A DNA stretch of 60,301 bases, from contig NZ_NVOY01000008.1 of the NCBI RefSeq assembly GCF_002551005.1, positions 1-60,301 on the forward strand, in the 5' to 3' direction. A model generated the notes under the pieces. The model saw only the letters and a list, made by a program, of their open reading frames with translations, made no database searches and was not told where the DNA came from. This DNA comes from Bacillus pseudomycoides. Its GTDB lineage: Bacteria; Bacillota; Bacilli; Bacillales; Bacillaceae_G. Each line of letters begins with the position of its first letter. Positions within the stretch are counted from its first letter, which is position 1. Made by a program: the position numbers and the translations under genes. Of this stretch, positions 45,594 to 55,651 are shown one piece after another.

Positions 45594-45782
45594 TTTAATT
45601 CCTCCTTTATACACTACTCTAAATAATATTTTAATAAATTCTGTGTTGCAGTATAAAGATGGAGTTAGTTGAGAAAATACATATGAGATTCCGATATAAA
45701 AATTTTGTTAAAGTATAATTTGCTAAATTGAACTGGATCTGAGTCAAAGTTGTGCTTAAAAGAACTCAGTCGTTACAAACAA

Positions 45783-45808
45783 AAAACCCCTACACTTAGG
45801 GGCTCAAG
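45783..45808 (-). terminator. Terminator of yhbH
   Basis: AACCCCT/AGGGGCT stem with a T run on the minus strand at the stop codon. Confidence 0.8.
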
Positions 45809-46979
45809 CCATCTTCTCATTCGATTCTTCACGGAAAAAGCTCTTCATCGCATGAAACACGTCAGCTTTTTGTTTTAAAATATAATAGCGAAACTTCTCA
45901 TCTTTTACGTTTTTATATGCTGACATGAGTGTACTGTGGCGGTTGTATTGGTTCACCTCTCCATACCCAAACATGTTAGATACTTTCATCAACTCCTGCA
46001 CAAGTTTGACACAACGTGCATTGTCAGAGGTTAAATTATCTCCATCTGAGAAATGGAATGGATATATGTTATAGCGTTCTGGAGAATATTTTGTTTCGAT
46101 TAGTTCTAATGCTTTTCGGTATGCTGAGGAACAAATGGTTCCACCGCTTTCGCCTTTTGAGAAAAATTCTTCTTCTGTAACAACTTTTGCTTCTGTATGG
46201 TGCGCGATAAATTCAATATCAACTGTTTCATATTTTGTACGTAAAAAACGAGACATCCAGAAGAAAAAGCTGCGGGCCATATATTTTTCCCAAAGCCCCA
46301 TCGAACCGCTCGTATCCATCATTGCTAACACGACGGCTTTTGATTCTGGCTTTAAAACTTCGTTCCACGTGCGGAATTTTAAATCTTCTCGTTTAATTGG
46401 ATGAAAGGCTGGGTTACCATTCATTGCATTTCGTTTATAAGCAGAGATTATCGTCCGTTTTTTATCAATGTTTCCCCAAAGGCCCATTTTGCGAATGTCG
46501 TTAAATTCAATATGTTCAATGCGATTTTCGTCCATTTCTTTCTGCTGTAAATTAGGAAGCTCTAATTCTTTAAAGAATGCTTGCTCAAGCTCTAAAATCG
46601 ATACTTCTGCCTCATAGTAGTCTTCTCCTGCAGAGTCTCCTGCGCCCTTCCCTTTTCCTGGCCCCTTTTGTTTTTGACCGCTAGAGCCATCTCTTGCTAC
46701 AACATCACCAACTTTACTATCTCCTGTTCCTTGACCAACATGCTTATTTTTATCATAGTTATAACGAATTTTATATTCATCTAGTGAACGAATTGGTATT
46801 TTTACAACATCCCTGCCATTGGACATGATAATGCTCTCTTCTGTAACAAGGTCTGGTAAATTATTTTTTATTGCCTCTTGTACTTTTTCTTGATGACGTT
46901 GCTGATCATCGTGTCCTTTACGATGGAGGGACCAATTTTCCTGTGAGATCGTATAATTGTATTGATTTTCTTCTGTCAT
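45804..46979 (-). CDS. yhbH: YhbH, DUF444 sporulation-linked protein
   Basis: This 391-residue cytoplasmic protein contains the DUF444 signature: an N-terminal [24 protein letters not shown], a Gly/Lys-rich linker ([15 protein letters not shown]), then a von Willebrand A-like metal-binding motif [32 protein letters not shown] with D-x-S-x-S at the DTSGS. The conserved neighbour is PrkA kinase, as in many sporulating Bacillus and in E. coli YeaH/YeaG. B. subtilis yhbH is SigE-dependent and important for sporulation. SD strong (GGAGGGAAAGG). Confidence 0.9.
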   Translation of the reverse strand: MTEENQYNYTISQENWSLHRKGHDDQQRHQEKVQEAIKNNLPDLVTEESIIMSNGRDVVKIPIRSLDEYKIRYNYDKNKHVGQGTGDSKVGDVVARDGSSGQKQKGPGKGKGAGDSAGEDYYEAEVSILELEQAFFKELELPNLQQKEMDENRIEHIEFNDIRKMGLWGNIDKKRTIISAYKRNAMNGNPAFHPIKREDLKFRTWNEVLKPESKAVVLAMMDTSGSMGLWEKYMARSFFFWMSRFLRTKYETVDIEFIAHHTEAKVVTEEEFFSKGESGGTICSSAYRKALELIETKYSPERYNIYPFHFSDGDNLTSDNARCVKLVQELMKVSNMFGYGEVNQYNRHSTLMSAYKNVKDEKFRYYILKQKADVFHAMKSFFREESNEKMA

Positions 46980-47337
46980 TCCTTTCCCTCCTTACATAGT
47001 TTTTTATGCTTTCATGAAAACACATCCTAAAACATGGGCTTCTTAGTTAGAAAATAAACGATGAAAAAATACACTTCATAATTAAGAAAGAAACACAATG
47101 CATTGTTGCACACTTTACGGCTCTGCAACATATTGTATTGTGTTGACTTTTTTCTGTATGAATGGTTGGTTACTCTATCATATGCTGGTTGTGAAAATAA
47201 TTGACAAATAAATTCATAAGATTGCATTTTAATTTATTCATAGTGGACAAGCTCTACCTATATATAAAATCAAGTTGAACAAGCACAATATACAAAAAAA
47301 CTGCCTCAAGTAAGAGACAGCTTTTCTGCTATGATGA
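46980..47337. other. Gap between yhbH and prkA
   Basis: About 360 AT-rich bases. A weak CTGCCTC/GAGACAG hairpin at 47303-47323 may end prkA transcription. The yhbH promoter must lie near its left end; boxes not confidently identified. Confidence 0.4.
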
Positions 47338-49233
47338 TTATCGATTTAATAAGCTACCTACATAACGGAGCAATTCGTTTGCAGATGTGGAATTGTAGCC
47401 ATGTTCATCAATTAACCTTGCTACAACGCCATTGATTTTCTTCAATTGATTCTCATCCGGTGTTTTCGTTGATGTTGTAATTTTGACAACATCTTTCAAA
47501 TCAGCAAATAGTTTTTTCTGGATTGCCTCGCGAAGACGTTCGTGCGAATTATAATCAAATCGCTTCCCTTTGCGGGCATATGCAGAGATGCGAATTAAAA
47601 TTTCTTCGCGGAACGCTTTCTTTGCGTTTTCCGAAATACCAATTTGTTCTTCAATCGAACGCATCAGTTTTTCATCCGGGCTCATTTCTTCTCCAGTTAA
47701 TGGATCACGCAGTTTCGACTTATTGCAATATGCTTCTACGTTATCTAAATAATTATCCATCAGTGTCTTCGCTGATTCTTCATATGAATATACAAACGCT
47801 TTTTGTACTTCTTTCTTCGCAATTTCATCGTATTCTTTACGCGCTAATGAAATGAAATTCATGTAGCGTTCACGATCCTCATTACTAATGGATGGATGTT
47901 GATCTAATCCGTCCTTTAAAGAACGTAATACATCTAAGGCATTAATGGATGCTACTTCTTTACGAATAATCGTAGAAGAAATACGGTTAATGACATAACG
48001 CGGATCAATTCCACTCATACCTTCATCTTGATATTCCCGCTGCAATTCTTCTACATCAATAGAATTGTATCCTTCTACCATTTCACCATCATATAAACGC
48101 ATTTTCTTAATTAAATCGATGTCTGGCCGCTTCGGATCTTTTAAGCGTGTCAAAATGGTAAACATCGCTGCAACGCGAAGTGTATGCGGTGCAATATGCA
48201 CATCAGAAACATCACTTTCATGAATCATTTTCTCATAAATATGCTCTTCCTCACTTACCCGTAAATTATATGGAATTGGCATTACAATAATCCGTGAATG
48301 AAGTGCTTCATTTTTCTTATTCGAAATAAAGGAACGATATTCTGTTTCATTCGTATGAGCAACAATTAACTCATCTGCGGAGATTAATGCAAATCGACCT
48401 GCTTTAAAATTTCCTTCTTGCGTTAGTGATAATAAATGCCATAAAAATTTTTCATCACATTTTAACATCTCTTGAAATTCCATCATTCCGCGGTTTGCTT
48501 TATTTAACTCCCCGTCAAAACGGTAAGCGCGCGGATCAGATTCTGAACCAAATTCGGCAATCGTAGAAAAATCAATACTACCTGTTAAATCAGCAATATC
48601 TTGTGATTTCGGATCAGATGGACTAAATGTTCCAATCCCTGTTCTGCGATCTTCCGAGAAGAAAATCCGCTCAACAATTACATCTTCAATTCTACCGCCG
48701 TACTCTTGTTCTAGACGCATTAAGTTTAATGGCGATAAATTCCCTTCAATCCGCACTCCATACTCTGCATAAAAGTCTTCACGTAAATGATGCGGGATAA
48801 GATGTAGCGGATCTTCATGCATCGGGCAACCTTTTATAGCAAAAACCGAACCGCGATCAGTATGTGAATATGCCTCTAATCCGCGCTTTAACATTGTAAC
48901 TAATGTAGATTTCCCGCCACTGACTGGTCCCATCAATAATAGAATTCGTTTTCTTACATCTAATCGTTTTGCAGATGGATGAAAATACTCTTCTACAAGA
49001 CGCTCTAATGCTTCTTCTAATCCAAATAATTGATTACTGAAGAAATTATATTTTCTTTTGCCGTCTACTTCCTCAATTCCAGCATCCTTTACCATATTAT
49101 AAATACGAGAATGCGCTGTTTGTGCCACCCATGGTCTTTCTTTCAGAAACTCTAAATAGTCAGCAAATGTCCCTTCCCACTTTAAACGCTCTTCTGCTTC
49201 CCGGTGCTGTTCGATTTTCTTTAAAATATCCAT
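47338..49233 (-). CDS. prkA: PrkA family serine protein kinase
   Basis: This protein has 631 residues from ATG 49233 (GGGGGAGGAGC SD), the usual family length; the longer frame adds 23 unlikely residues. An N-terminal AAA-like PrkA domain carries the P-loop GPVSGGKSTLVTMLKRGLE (about 105-125). Further motifs are FKAGRFALISADELIVAHTNETEYRSFISNKKNEALHSRIIVMPIPYNLRVSEE. The C-terminal kinase-like part extends to the end. PrkA of Bacillus acts in stationary phase and sporulation; whether it is a true kinase or a AAA-type protease-like protein has been debated. It pairs with YhbH, 360 bases downstream. Confidence 0.93.
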   Translation of the reverse strand: MDILKKIEQHREAEERLKWEGTFADYLEFLKERPWVAQTAHSRIYNMVKDAGIEEVDGKRKYNFFSNQLFGLEEALERLVEEYFHPSAKRLDVRKRILLLMGPVSGGKSTLVTMLKRGLEAYSHTDRGSVFAIKGCPMHEDPLHLIPHHLREDFYAEYGVRIEGNLSPLNLMRLEQEYGGRIEDVIVERIFFSEDRRTGIGTFSPSDPKSQDIADLTGSIDFSTIAEFGSESDPRAYRFDGELNKANRGMMEFQEMLKCDEKFLWHLLSLTQEGNFKAGRFALISADELIVAHTNETEYRSFISNKKNEALHSRIIVMPIPYNLRVSEEEHIYEKMIHESDVSDVHIAPHTLRVAAMFTILTRLKDPKRPDIDLIKKMRLYDGEMVEGYNSIDVEELQREYQDEGMSGIDPRYVINRISSTIIRKEVASINALDVLRSLKDGLDQHPSISNEDRERYMNFISLARKEYDEIAKKEVQKAFVYSYEESAKTLMDNYLDNVEAYCNKSKLRDPLTGEEMSPDEKLMRSIEEQIGISENAKKAFREEILIRISAYARKGKRFDYNSHERLREAIQKKLFADLKDVVKITTSTKTPDENQLKKINGVVARLIDEHGYNSTSANELLRYVGSLLNR

Positions 49234-49410
49234 TATAGCTCCTCCCCCATCTCCTTGTTCAAGCGGATTATTATAAAAGTATGCAAGGATGTCCTTAAAC
49301 ATTCATACGAATCAAAATGAAATCGCACACAAACTTTATAAAGTTTATTACCAAAGTTGAAAGAAAATTCGGTATAATAGAAATGATAGAGATAAATATG
49401 AATGGGGGCT

Positions 49411-49506
49411 ATGCTCATGAAGCTTTTATTAATTTTAGGTGTTATGCTCACATTTCTTACTGCTATTTTTACATCAGGATACAATGATAAACCAAGAGCA
49501 AAATAA
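49411..49506 (+). CDS. Very small membrane peptide (31 residues)
   Basis: The frame from ATG 49411 (GGGGG immediately upstream; an alternative ATG is at 49417) reads a hydrophobic helix with MKLLLILGVMLTFLTAIF and ends SGYNDKPRAK. A TATAAT box at 49374 and a terminator right after the stop (49506) frame it. Nothing like it was recognised. Could be a single-pass small membrane protein, or an incidental frame. Confidence 0.45.
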   Translation: MLMKLLLILGVMLTFLTAIFTSGYNDKPRAK

Positions 49507-49535
49507 AAAGTGATGAGCATGCTCATCACTTTTTA
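49506..49535. terminator. Bidirectional terminator
   Basis: AAAGTGATGAGCATGCTCATCACTTTTT is a perfect hairpin used by the small peptide and the GGDEF-EAL gene. Confidence 0.85.
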
Positions 49536-51625
49536 CCTGTCATAAAATAAATTTTCTCTATATCACTTACAGAAAGAGGTTTATTAAAATAATAACCTTG
49601 GGCTACAATTGCATTTTTTTCTTTCAAAAATTGAACCTGTTCTGCGTCCTCTACTCCTTCAGCAATGACATTTAAGCCTAACGTATGAGCAAGATGAATA
49701 ATAGCTGTCGTAATATTTGCCCCTTTTTCATCAGCACCTACTTCTTGCATAAAAGAGCGATCGATTTTTAAAGTATCAATTGGATATCGTTTTAAGTAAC
49801 TCAGTGACGAGTATCCCGTTCCAAAGTCATCAAGATGAATGTTCAAATTCTTTTCCTTCAAACGAAGAAGCACTTGCTCTGATAATTTTTGGTGCATTAA
49901 TGCCCCTTCTGTAATTTCAATTGTTAATAAATGCGGTGGAATGTCATATGTCGTTAAAGCATTCGTAATAACCTCTATTAATTTAAAAGAGCAAAAATGC
50001 TTTGCTGAAATATTTACTGCAATTGGTACAGGAGTAAGTCCCTTATCTAGCCATTCACGCATTTGTCTACATACTTCATGTAATACCCACTCATCAATTT
50101 TCAGAATAAATCCCGTTTTTTCGGCAATTGGAATAAATTCTCCCGGTGAAACATTTCCGAGTTCTTTATTATTCCAGCGAAGCAAAGCTTCCATTCCGAC
50201 CATCTTTTCTGTCATGATGTTAACTTGCGGCTGATAATTTAATATAAATTCATTTCGCTCTATCGCTTGATATAATTGATTTTCAATGATAAGTTGTTTC
50301 TCACGCTGCGCACTAAGATCACAAGAATAAAAACTATAATTACCTTTTCCTTGCTCTTTCGCACATTCTAGTGCTACATCAACACGCTTAAATAATGTTT
50401 GTTCATCTTCTCCATCTATAGGAGACATGACAACTCCAATAGATGCGCTTAAATACACTTCTCCTTCCTTCATTACAAAATGCTTTTCCAGTTCTTTTAA
50501 CAACACTTGCACAAATTCTTCTGCATATTCTTTCTCTGCATTTTCTATTACAATGACAAACTGATCGCCATGTGCCCTGAAGAGATATGCTCCGTTTGGA
50601 ATAAGAGATTCTAAGCGTCTTGCTACAATGTTTAATACTTTATCTCCAGTTTCATGACCAAATGTATCATTAATAAAATGAAAGTGGTCTAAATCTATAA
50701 ACATAAGTGTAAATTTCTTTTTTTCCTTGAACAAACGAGTTAACATTTCTGTGCATGCAATACGATTCAATAGACCCGTCAATTGATCATAATAAGCTAA
50801 ATACTCTGTTTTCTGTTCATTTAATATTTGCTTCGTCACATCTCGTGCTATGACGTATACACCAATTATATTGCCATTAATAATAATTGGAACTGTTCGA
50901 AATGATACATACAATTCATAGCCATTTTTATGATCATATTTATGTCCAAAAACTTGCGTAGAATGACCTTCCACTGTTTCTTTGAACATACTTTGAAACT
51001 CATTTATATAATCTCCTTCAATATATTGAAAGATAGATTGATTTTTTAACTCTGCAGCTTCATGACCGAAAATCTTATATGTCGAAGGGTTTGCATACAT
51101 AATTCTTCCTGTTAAGTCAAGTGACATAATTGCATCATCATTATATTCTAATAATGATTTGAATAACATTTGCTTTTCCTGCATCTCTGTCTTTTCCTGT
51201 ACTTGCGCTGTAATGTTACGTTTAACGCAAATTATATATTTACATATATCATTAATTGAACATACAGGGTTTAATAATGACTCATAATGCAAAATTTCTC
51301 CTGTATCTAAAGTCATATAATCACGAAAAGTACTTGTTTTTTTCTTTTTTAAAACCTCTTCATATTGTATTTGCAATACATAAGCAACATCCGGAGACAA
51401 TAATTCTTGAAATGTCTTTCCATGATAACTTGTATCTAAATTCAAATGTTGCAGCCCTTTTTCATTCACATATATATATTGAAACCATTTATCTTCTACA
51501 ACTTTTACAACAAACACTAAATCTTGAATGGCATGAAGCAATCCTTGTTGAATTAAAGTCATATCTATTCCCTGGAAAGGGTTAACTACATTTTTCGTAT
51601 TTGTAAATAGTTCCTTCATCAGCAT
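49526..51625 (-). CDS. PAS-PAS-GGDEF-EAL protein (probable c-di-GMP phosphodiesterase)
   Basis: This 699-residue protein has two PAS-like sensor domains (about 25-130 and 145-265, GRIMYANPSTYKIFGHEA), a GGDEF domain (about 275-435) and an EAL domain (about 445-695). The GGDEF signature is altered to AHGDQF, so diguanylate cyclase activity is doubtful and the domain may only bind GTP. The EAL domain keeps EALLRW, EITEGALM, DDFGTGYSSL and the EGVE motif, so hydrolysis of c-di-GMP is expected. Cytoplasmic, no membrane segments seen. It would link a PAS-sensed cue to biofilm, motility or sporulation. Confidence 0.9.
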   Translation of the reverse strand: MLMKELFTNTKNVVNPFQGIDMTLIQQGLLHAIQDLVFVVKVVEDKWFQYIYVNEKGLQHLNLDTSYHGKTFQELLSPDVAYVLQIQYEEVLKKKKTSTFRDYMTLDTGEILHYESLLNPVCSINDICKYIICVKRNITAQVQEKTEMQEKQMLFKSLLEYNDDAIMSLDLTGRIMYANPSTYKIFGHEAAELKNQSIFQYIEGDYINEFQSMFKETVEGHSTQVFGHKYDHKNGYELYVSFRTVPIIINGNIIGVYVIARDVTKQILNEQKTEYLAYYDQLTGLLNRIACTEMLTRLFKEKKKFTLMFIDLDHFHFINDTFGHETGDKVLNIVARRLESLIPNGAYLFRAHGDQFVIVIENAEKEYAEEFVQVLLKELEKHFVMKEGEVYLSASIGVVMSPIDGEDEQTLFKRVDVALECAKEQGKGNYSFYSCDLSAQREKQLIIENQLYQAIERNEFILNYQPQVNIMTEKMVGMEALLRWNNKELGNVSPGEFIPIAEKTGFILKIDEWVLHEVCRQMREWLDKGLTPVPIAVNISAKHFCSFKLIEVITNALTTYDIPPHLLTIEITEGALMHQKLSEQVLLRLKEKNLNIHLDDFGTGYSSLSYLKRYPIDTLKIDRSFMQEVGADEKGANITTAIIHLAHTLGLNVIAEGVEDAEQVQFLKEKNAIVAQGYYFNKPLSVSDIEKIYFMTGKK

Positions 51626-51890
51626 CGCAACCCGTCTTATGTTATATTTATATATTCTATTTTAATGGAATTTATCATTTTTTGGAACAGGTGCAAGCCT
51701 TTATAAAAAAATATTAATTTTCTTATCAAAAAAGTGCCGGTTTAGAATAAAGGTTGATATTAGAGCCTACATATTAAAAATTTCATGTCTAACTAAAGAA
51801 GTAGGTTAGCTTCATATTATTATAATAGGTAAATTATGGTATAATTTTTGCAATTGCAATATTAGTTTTTCACATTTCGGAAGGATAATA

Positions 51891-52564
51891 ATGGAAATAA
51901 AATCACAACCAAAAAATAAGCCGATAGTAAATGATGTGAAAATATTATTAATATATCTATTTATATTCAACTTTGTATGGATTTTTAGAGAATTATGGTT
52001 AGTACAGTATATCGAGCCATTGAGTGAAGTTACATCCGCATTTTTAAATGCATCCATTAAGATTCTCATATGGATATTCCCTGTTTGGTTATACATAAAG
52101 TATTACTTACACGCTAATCCAATTAAGTATTTAAAAATGGAAAATGTAAATAGGGGTATGTTTGGGAGAACATTTCTTTTGCTGCTTCTAGGTCTTTATT
52201 TTATTTTATTTTTGAAGTATCCATTTTAAATGATCAACCTTTTAATTTTAAATTATCTTTAAATAACTATATGAATGGAATTCTGTTGGTTGGAATTACT
52301 GAAGAAATTGTATTCCGAGGTTTCATTTTACAAGAACTTAACAAAAGATTATCTTTTTGGAAGGCTAACATTATCACTTCTTTCTTATTTCTAATCATAC
52401 ACTACGCTATTTGGATCTATGATGGCGTATTCTTTGACCTTTGGAGTCATATCTATGTTTTTCTAATTGGCATATTCTTTGGACTAGTATTTAAAAAGAC
52501 AAGATCACTTTGGTCAGTTGTTATATTGCATTCCTTTCACAATTTACTTGTTAGTATTATGTAA
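51891..52564 (+). pseudogene. CPBP intramembrane protease (CAAX-like), frameshifted
   Basis: The N-terminal frame from 51891 has four hydrophobic segments and ends at a premature stop near 52229. The next frame continues from about 52205 (FEVSILNDQPFNF) to 52564 with the hallmark EEIVFRG, FLFLIIHY and HSFHNLL motifs (Glu-Glu, Arg and His metal site). A single-base deletion in the T-rich tract near 52190-52210 explains the shift. Intact relatives of about 225 residues are membrane proteases of the CPBP/bacteriocin-immunity type. The two parts together span the family length. Phase variation by the T tract is possible. Confidence 0.8.
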
Positions 52565-52585
52565 TCAAACTTTATTTTAAAACTA

Positions 52586-52613
52586 CAAAAAGCCGTCATA
52601 AGACGGCTTTTAA
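52586..52613. terminator. Bidirectional terminator
   Basis: AAAAGCCGTC/GACGGCTTTT stem between the CPBP relic and trmL. Confidence 0.85.
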
Positions 52614-53098
52614 TAAACAATTTCTACATCTAATCCTGGAAAATTTTGTTGACGTAATGCTTCATAAATCAAAATAGCTGCAGTATTAGATAAGTTTAAA
52701 GAACGAACTTTATCAGTCATTGGAATGCGTAAGCAACGATCAAAATTATGTTCAATCACATTTGCTGGAAGACCATTTGTTTCTCTTCCAAATACGAAAT
52801 AATAATCTTTTTCTACGCTGCTATAATCAAATGTTGTGTGTGCTTTCTCTCCATACTTTGTTAAGTAGAAAAACTCACCATTTGCATTTTTTTCAAAAAA
52901 TTCCTCAATAGAGTCATAATACGTAATTTTTACGTGCTCCCAATAATCTAATCCAGCACGCTTTAACGCTTTATCGTCAGTAGAAAATCCAAGCGGTCTA
53001 ATTAAATGTAATTCTGTACCCGTTGCTGCACAACTACGCGCAATATTACCTGTATTCGCTGGAATTTCTGGTTGATATAAAACAACATGTATTCCCAC
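52610..53098 (-). CDS. trmL: tRNA (cytidine(34)-2'-O)-methyltransferase
   Basis: The protein has 162 residues from the GTG at 53098 (VGIHVVLYQPEIPANTGNI); GAGGTG lies upstream, so the GTG inside that SD at 53107 is unlikely. The SPOUT knot is recognised by QPEIPANTGNIARSCAATG, VFGRETNGLP and RIPMTDKVRSLNLSNTAAILIYEALRQ. It methylates the wobble ribose of tRNA-Leu. The gene is likely constitutive. SD GAGGTG. Confidence 0.92.
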   Translation of the reverse strand: MGIHVVLYQPEIPANTGNIARSCAATGTELHLIRPLGFSTDDKALKRAGLDYWEHVKITYYDSIEEFFEKNANGEFFYLTKYGEKAHTTFDYSSVEKDYYFVFGRETNGLPANVIEHNFDRCLRIPMTDKVRSLNLSNTAAILIYEALRQQNFPGLDVEIVY

Positions 53099-53153
53099 AA
53101 TGTTCACCTCAATCTTTTTCTACTACGTATTATACCACTTGGATAAAAAATCT

Positions 53154-54050
53154 CTAGTCATTATCGAGAATATGAAAAAACTTATACTTCATTTGCGGTG
53201 TATACTTACTTGAATCTTCATAATCCCAATACCGTCTGCGACTATTGGCAGAATGTGCATTTACAAGAGGCATACCATTCGCATCTTTTGCTACGACAAT
53301 TGTCGTATGATTCCATCTTCCATCATTTTCAAAATCATATACAATGATATCTCCAAGCATTAGATCCTGTGGCTTCTCAACTTGCTTTGCTCGAAGTCCT
53401 AGAGAAGCACTTGATAAGTACCAATGAAAAGAATGAGCCACCGCCCAGCTCCAGCTCCATTGGCGATTTTGCTGCCACCATCCACTGCGAATATTCGGAT
53501 ATCCAGTCATTGGTGTTTCACCAGCATGCAGACATTGCGAAATAAAATTTGTACAATTATCAGGAAAGTTCTGATAAGCTGGATTCCGATCATCCCACCA
53601 TCGCTCTGCATATTTCACTGCCTCTAAACGATTATAACTGTATGGAACATATTGTCCTTTTCCCTTTGTTATTTCACGTTCCAACGTTCCAATTTTCTGT
53701 TCATCTATCGGCATTCCAATTGCTATATCTTGCTTGATACATCCATCTTCTAATCGTAAACGCCTCTCCATTTGTTCTTCCTCGACATAAAATAAATGAT
53801 GATGACGAATAAAATACTGAAAATGAATTTGATAATCTACCTCATCATAGTCCACACCTTTTAACTGTCTCATAAAAGATACGTTAGCATTGCTTTTTAC
53901 TATCTCAGCATTCCGGCTTTTAAAGAGCTTCTTTTTACGGTGTAACATGTCAACAATATCATCTGAAATTTCAGCTTCATTCATACGTTTATTTGTTATA
54001 TAATCCAATTTCCTTTGCAGACACTGTTGAAGATGCTGTTTTATAGACAT
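53154..54050 (-). CDS. Amidase domain protein (putative amidase_6 family)
   Basis: This 298-residue protein has a basic helical N-terminal half and a C-terminal region YSYNRLEAVKYAERWWDDRNP, NCTNFISQCLHAGETPM (active-site Cys), WSWAVAHSFHWYLS and IVYDFENDGRWNHTTIVV (active-site His). This is the pattern of a CHAP/NlpC-like amidase fold named Amidase_6. No signal peptide is evident. It might act on cell wall during sporulation or germination, which is inference only. It precedes trmL. Confidence 0.78.
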   Translation of the reverse strand: MSIKQHLQQCLQRKLDYITNKRMNEAEISDDIVDMLHRKKKLFKSRNAEIVKSNANVSFMRQLKGVDYDEVDYQIHFQYFIRHHHLFYVEEEQMERRLRLEDGCIKQDIAIGMPIDEQKIGTLEREITKGKGQYVPYSYNRLEAVKYAERWWDDRNPAYQNFPDNCTNFISQCLHAGETPMTGYPNIRSGWWQQNRQWSWSWAVAHSFHWYLSSASLGLRAKQVEKPQDLMLGDIIVYDFENDGRWNHTTIVVAKDANGMPLVNAHSANSRRRYWDYEDSSKYTPQMKYKFFHILDND

Positions 54051-54099
54051 AGAGTCTCCCCTCCCCTTATTACAATATGAGGGACCTAAGGATAATCTG

Positions 54100-55239
54100 C
54101 TATTTTTTCTCAGCTAACAATTCAAGACCACGATTCATCTCACGAAGCACTTCTTCATCTTTTTCCCGCTCTTTCGCTTTTTCAATCGCCTCTTGCACCT
54201 CTTCTCCGCCAATTTTCCCTAGTGCCCACGCCGCTGTACCGCGAATAACAGGACGAGGATCTTCTTTCATTACAGCAATTAAATCTGGAATGGCCGTCGT
54301 GTCTTTAAAATGAGCCAGTGCCAAGATTGCATTTCGCTGCAACGGCTTTTTCCCTCGCCACGATCCAGACATGATTCCATATTTTTCTTTAAAGTCACGA
54401 TTGCTAATGGTCAGAAGGGGTTTTAATAAAGGCTTTACAAGTTCAGGATCAGGTTCCATTTCCGGATGATTATGAAAGTCTATCCCTTTGTTTTTTGGAC
54501 AAACAGTTTGACACGTATCGCATCCGTAAATGCGATTTCCAATCTTATCTCGATATTCTTCCGGAAGAAATCCTTTCGTCTGCGTTAAAAACGCAATACA
54601 TTTTTGAGAATTTAATTGTCCTCCTTGGACAAGCGCCCCTGTCGGACAAACATCAATACACTTTGTACAGCTCCCGCACTGATCTTCAATTGGAGCATCT
54701 GGTGGAAAAGGAATATTTGTAATCATCTCGCCTAAATAAACATACGATCCAAATTCCGGCGTAATAATGGAACAGTTCTTTCCACTCCACCCAATGCCTG
54801 CTCGCTCTGAAACAGCCCGGTCGCTTAATTCTCCCGTATCTACCATAGATTTGACCTCTATATTTGGTAAACGTTCGATTAAATATGCCGCCAGCTTCTC
54901 TAAACGATCACGCAAAACAAGATGATAATCTTGTCCCCAAGAAGCGCGGCAAAAAATGCCTCGTCTTTCTCCTCGTTTGCTTTGTGGTGCATTTTTTAAC
55001 TTCGAAGGATACGCCAATGCAATGGCAATAATTGATTTTGCACCTGGTAATAACAACTCCGGGTTCGTTCTCTTTTCTATATCTGATTCTTCAAAACCTG
55101 ATTGATATCCTAATTGTTGCTGCTGAATAAGACGCTGCTTCAATTCCTCAAATGGAGAAGCACTCGCAAAGCCTATCTTATCAATACCAATTGTTTTACT
55201 ATACGCAATAACATCTTGTTTTAATTGTTCAAAATTCAC
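54100..55239 (-). CDS. queG: Epoxyqueuosine reductase
   Basis: The protein has 379 residues from the GTG at 55239 (AAGGAG upstream). Motifs: IDKIGFASASPFEEL at the start, GWSGKNCSIITPEFGSYVYLGEMI, two 4Fe-4S clusters (CGSCTKCIDVCPTGAL and CDTCQTVCP), then a C-terminal HEAT-like repeat (AWALGKIGGEEVQEAI). It reduces epoxyqueuosine to queuosine in tRNA modification with a cobalamin cofactor. Length and motifs are standard. A transcription unit of its own, ending at the amidase gene. Confidence 0.93.
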   Translation of the reverse strand: MNFEQLKQDVIAYSKTIGIDKIGFASASPFEELKQRLIQQQQLGYQSGFEESDIEKRTNPELLLPGAKSIIAIALAYPSKLKNAPQSKRGERRGIFCRASWGQDYHLVLRDRLEKLAAYLIERLPNIEVKSMVDTGELSDRAVSERAGIGWSGKNCSIITPEFGSYVYLGEMITNIPFPPDAPIEDQCGSCTKCIDVCPTGALVQGGQLNSQKCIAFLTQTKGFLPEEYRDKIGNRIYGCDTCQTVCPKNKGIDFHNHPEMEPDPELVKPLLKPLLTISNRDFKEKYGIMSGSWRGKKPLQRNAILALAHFKDTTAIPDLIAVMKEDPRPVIRGTAAWALGKIGGEEVQEAIEKAKEREKDEEVLREMNRGLELLAEKK

Positions 55240-55374
55240 ATTTACTCTCCTTATAGCATGCATATTTAGTTTATTTCACAAGCAATCATTTGGATTCAAT
55301 TATTCATTAGCCAAAATATCCATTTCATTTTACATATTACTATTTCTGCATATATCCATGCACTCAAAACATAA

Positions 55375-55424
55375 AAAAACGCAATGCTTCGTTTATCTAA
55401 GAAACGAAACACTGCGTTGATCAC
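55375..55424 (-). terminator. Terminator of the tRNA-Gly gene
   Basis: AACGCA..TTCGTTT/AACGAA..TGCGTT stem with a T run on the minus strand. Confidence 0.85.
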
Positions 55425-55452
55425 AATTATAATAAGAATCCGGAATAAGTTC

Positions 55453-55526
55453 TGGAGCGGGTGAAGAGAATCGAACTCTCGACCAGAGCTTGGAAGGCTC
55501 TTGTTTTACCACTAAACTACACCCGC
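55453..55526 (-). tRNA. tRNA-Gly (anticodon UCC)
   Basis: A full cloverleaf ends in an encoded CCA; the loop CTTCCAA carries anticodon UCC. GCGGGTG acceptor stem pairs with CACCCGC. Confidence 0.97.
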
Positions 55527-55619
55527 AAATATTAAGAAAATATTAACTTTCTGTTAACTTATGTTAAGAAGTATAACATGTAGTATAAGGCAGCGCAATA
55601 ATTTTATCGAAAAAAGTCG

Positions 55620-55651
55620 AAAAAGTGATGAATATCTCATCACTTTTTCGT
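55620..55651 (-). terminator. Terminator of the DsbA-type gene
   Basis: AAAAGTGATGA/TCATCACTTTTT stem overlapping the stop codon. Confidence 0.85.

Noticed and set aside
47027-47227. Minus-strand 66-codon frame in the yhbH-prkA gap
   Set aside because: AT-rich, no ribosome site or recognisable motif.
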